Source: Tritrichomonas foetus
Lineage: Eukaryota > Parabasalia > Tritrichomonadida > Tritrichomonadidae
DNA length: 57,055 nt
Reading direction: 5' to 3'
Assembly (NCBI GenBank): GCA_001839685.1
Contig: MLAK01000626.1
Location: forward strand, 10,558 to 67,612
Made by a program: the position numbers and the translations under genes. The notes below the pieces were generated by a model, which worked only from the letters and a program-made list of their open reading frames with translations, did no database searches and was not told the DNA's origin. Each line of letters begins with the position of its first letter. Position 1 is the stretch's first letter. Positions 55,295 through 57,055 of this stretch are shown in pieces.

Positions 55295-56172
55295 GAGTGT
55301 TGTTTTTCAATTGATATGTAAATATTGTTTTTATGTTCGAATTTTTTATTTTGTTTTGTATTTTTCCCTGAAGTATAATCAAAAGGCATCGTATAAAGAT
55401 AGCTTTTTGACCCAAGATTAATATCATTTTTATCCGATATCTAAAGTTTGAATCGCACGAATGAAACAGTAATTTATTTCATTTCACCTTGGAGTTGGAA
55501 ACTTATATAATATCTTAAGATGTGAATCTATAATGTTTAAATATCTTTTGTTGAAATATCTTTTGTTGAAATATCTTTTGTTGAAATATCTTTTGTTGAA
55601 ATATCTTTTGTTGAAATATCTTTTGTTGAAATATCTTTTGTTGAAATATCTTCTGTTGAAATATCTTTTGTTGAAATATCTTCTGTTGAAATATCTTTTG
55701 TTGAAATATCTTCTGTTGAAATATCTTTTGTTGAAATATCTTCTGTTGAAATATCTTTTGTTGAAATATCTTCTGTTGAAATATCTTTTATTGAGATAGT
55801 TCGAATGTTATTCTTCAGTTTTCTCAAATGTTCCATGAAAATTCTAAGTACTCATGTGACCAACATATTTGCTTCTTCACGAGTATGAAAGGGAATTAGC
55901 CAAATCATCACATCTTTTGCCTTAAAATTTTTCCTTTGTGCAAATTCTTTGATAAAATGATAATACATCATTATTTTATAATTTCCGCAATATTTCCAAT
56001 AGAAAATCGTGTATACTTGATGATTTTCAATCATTTCAGTCCATTATCAATTCATCAAATAATTGGATTAAATTTCGATCGATTATATCATTCAAAACAA
56101 TGATGAAACCATTTCCAATGAGTAAATCAACTTTTTTGGCATGTTTCTGAGTTTGACCAGATCGACCATAGA
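55295..56172. other. Intergenic region with 15-bp minisatellite
   Basis: 878 bases between the kinase and TRM8 genes. It contains the array at 55539-55793. Near the TRM8 ATG, TTTGACCA is at 56152-56159 and GACCATA at 56164-56170. A 60-codon minus-strand frame (55852-56034) has an ATG but no other support. Confidence 0.55.
55539..55793. repeat. 15-bp minisatellite, 17 units, alternating variants
   Basis: Seventeen units of AAATATCTT(T/C)TGTTG. Units 1-7 have T at the variable position; units 8, 10, 12, 14 and 16 have C, alternating with T units, so a 30-base two-unit module was amplified. Unit 17 has an A in place of G. The length being a multiple of three leaves open frames on both strands; neither looks like a protein gene. 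Confidence 0.95.
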
Positions 56173-56907
56173 ATGACCGAAGGAGCCCCCATCAAAGCGC
56201 CCAAGAAGCGCGATTACAGACAGCGCGCCCATTGCAATCCCCTAAGCGACCGTTATATTCCCTTCCCACTCCGACCTTCAGAAATCGATTGGAAAGAATT
56301 TTATCCGATTTTAGAAAAAGACGATAACCAGATTGAATACCACGCGCCGACATTTCTCGATATTGGATGCGGCTATGGCGGTATGAGCTTCGCTTTATCA
56401 GAGCTTTTTCCGACGAAATTAATATTGGCCCTCGAAATCCGCTGCGTGGCCACATCCTTCGTTCACGACAAAGTCATCGCTCGTCGGTCCATTGGGAAGG
56501 CTCACAACGTAGCCGCCCAGTGGGCCAACACGATGCGTACATTGATGAGATATTTAAATCCGCATACAATTGAGAAGATATTTGTCCTTTTCCCCGATCC
56601 GCACTTCAAGAAAAGGAAGATGAAGTGGAGAATCATTTCGCAGCAGCTCATGGACGAATACGCGTTCGTGATGAAAGACGATGGAAATGCGAAGTTTTAT
56701 TTGGTGACAGATGTGAAGGATTACTTTGACTACGCTGTTCCTATAATTGAAGCGCACCCGCTTTTTGAGCGAATAAGTGAGGAAGAGGCTGCAGAGGACA
56801 TTTGCCTGAAGACAGCCCTGACTGCAACAGAGGAATCCAAAAAGGTGGATAGAAACAAGGGAAGCAAGTATGCAGCACTCTTCCGCCGGATCAAATATAA
56901 TGAGTAA
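56173..56907 (+). CDS. METTL1: tRNA (guanine-N7-)-methyltransferase, TRM8/METTL1-like
   Basis: A 244-residue protein of normal length. The N-terminus (RQRAHCNPLSDRYIPFPLRP) and the SAM-binding GCGYGG (65-70), ALEIR (86-90), FVLFPDPHFKKRKMKWR (137-153) and C-terminal ATEESKKVDRNKGSKYAALFRRI match the family throughout. It methylates G46 in the tRNA variable loop, working with the WDR4/Trm82 partner in eukaryotes, which is not seen here. The coding region has higher G+C than most of the window. TTTGACCA and GACCATA sit in the 25 bases before the ATG, suggesting a very short leader. The stop TAA lies in TAAA. Confidence 0.93.
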   Translation: MTEGAPIKAPKKRDYRQRAHCNPLSDRYIPFPLRPSEIDWKEFYPILEKDDNQIEYHAPTFLDIGCGYGGMSFALSELFPTKLILALEIRCVATSFVHDKVIARRSIGKAHNVAAQWANTMRTLMRYLNPHTIEKIFVLFPDPHFKKRKMKWRIISQQLMDEYAFVMKDDGNAKFYLVTDVKDYFDYAVPIIEAHPLFERISEEEAAEDICLKTALTATEESKKVDRNKGSKYAALFRRIKYNE

Positions 56908-56952
56908 AACTATTATACTATTCGAATCGTGATTTACTTTTTTAATGCATAA

Positions 56953-57055
56953 ACAGAAAGAAATAAAAACAGAAAGAAATAAAAACAGAGAGAAATAAAA
57001 CAGAAAGAAATAAAACGGAAAGAAATAAAACAGAAAGAAATAAAACAGAAAGAAA
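56953..57055. repeat. 15-16 bp tandem repeat running off the window
   Basis: About six and a half units of ACAGAAAGAAATAAAA (15-16 bases) with minor variants, cut by the window end, just after the TRM8 gene. Confidence 0.9.

Noticed and set aside
55533..55836. 88- and 99-codon frames on both strands
   Set aside because: Artefacts of the 15-base repeat, which is open on both strands because its length is a multiple of three.
55852..56034. 60-codon minus-strand ATG frame
   Set aside because: Too short, no domain and no upstream element.
1..57055. tRNA, rRNA, CRISPR, transposon or intron
   Set aside because: I looked for tRNA B-box-like sequence, terminal inverted repeats, transposase or integrase frames, and the intron acceptor ACTAACACACAG, and found none convincing by eye.

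Overview
The window looks like nuclear DNA of a gene-dense, A+T-rich, intron-poor protist, most likely a parabasalid (trichomonad), with a Tritrichomonas-like genome as my best guess. This is an inference. It rests on about thirty eukaryotic genes that are essentially all single open frames, clearly eukaryotic products (Mediator subunit, chromosomal passenger subunit, GRIP golgin, P4-ATPase, BRO1, GSK3-type kinase), leaders that appear to be only a few bases long with TCA next to the ATG, and stop codons that often overlap or lie just before TAAA, as in trichomonad polyadenylation. I saw no trichomonad-type intron acceptor (ACTAACACACAG), no tRNA or rRNA gene, no transposon and no CRISPR array.

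Layout. 1-10.7 kb: a membrane RING ligase, a repeat-bearing coiled-coil protein, a BRO1-domain protein, a FAM227-like protein, ribosomal protein eS17, and a GT61-like glycosyltransferase. 10.7-20.9 kb: a borealin-like protein, a large exportin-like protein, an armadillo-like protein, a Mediator 13 C-terminal-domain protein, a variant RING protein and a small KEOPS Pcc1-like protein. 21-30 kb: an Hsp110-like chaperone with a charged tail, a RasGAP-like gene split by a frameshift, a probable pseudokinase and a disordered basic protein. 30.5-37 kb: a P4-ATPase flippase, an RmlD/MAT2B-like SDR and a sugar-type MFS carrier. 37-47 kb: two coiled-coil proteins, a vWA-like protein, a protein with a UAS thioredoxin-like domain plus two SUMO-like domains, and another coiled-coil protein. 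47.8-57 kb: a glyoxalase-II-like hydrolase, an Spp2/GPKOW-like splicing factor, a GRIP golgin, a GSK3-like kinase and the tRNA m7G methyltransferase TRM8/METTL1.

The genes are unrelated housekeeping and regulatory functions and do not form a pathway. Each appears to have its own promoter. The most unusual signal is in the intergenic DNA. Short elements recur in front of many genes: a 13-mer AACTTTTTGTGAT (as a perfect hairpin before eS17), a 10-mer ATAAACGGTC, an element TTTGRCCA, and AAAAAGTT about 20 bases before several ATGs. Before the gene at 1753 there are three pairs of GTTAAC with 14-15 base spacing. Together these look like a core-promoter grammar.

Start codons were set at the first plausible in-frame ATG; near-cognate extensions were not used. 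Functional calls come from motif recognition by eye and were not tested by any search.
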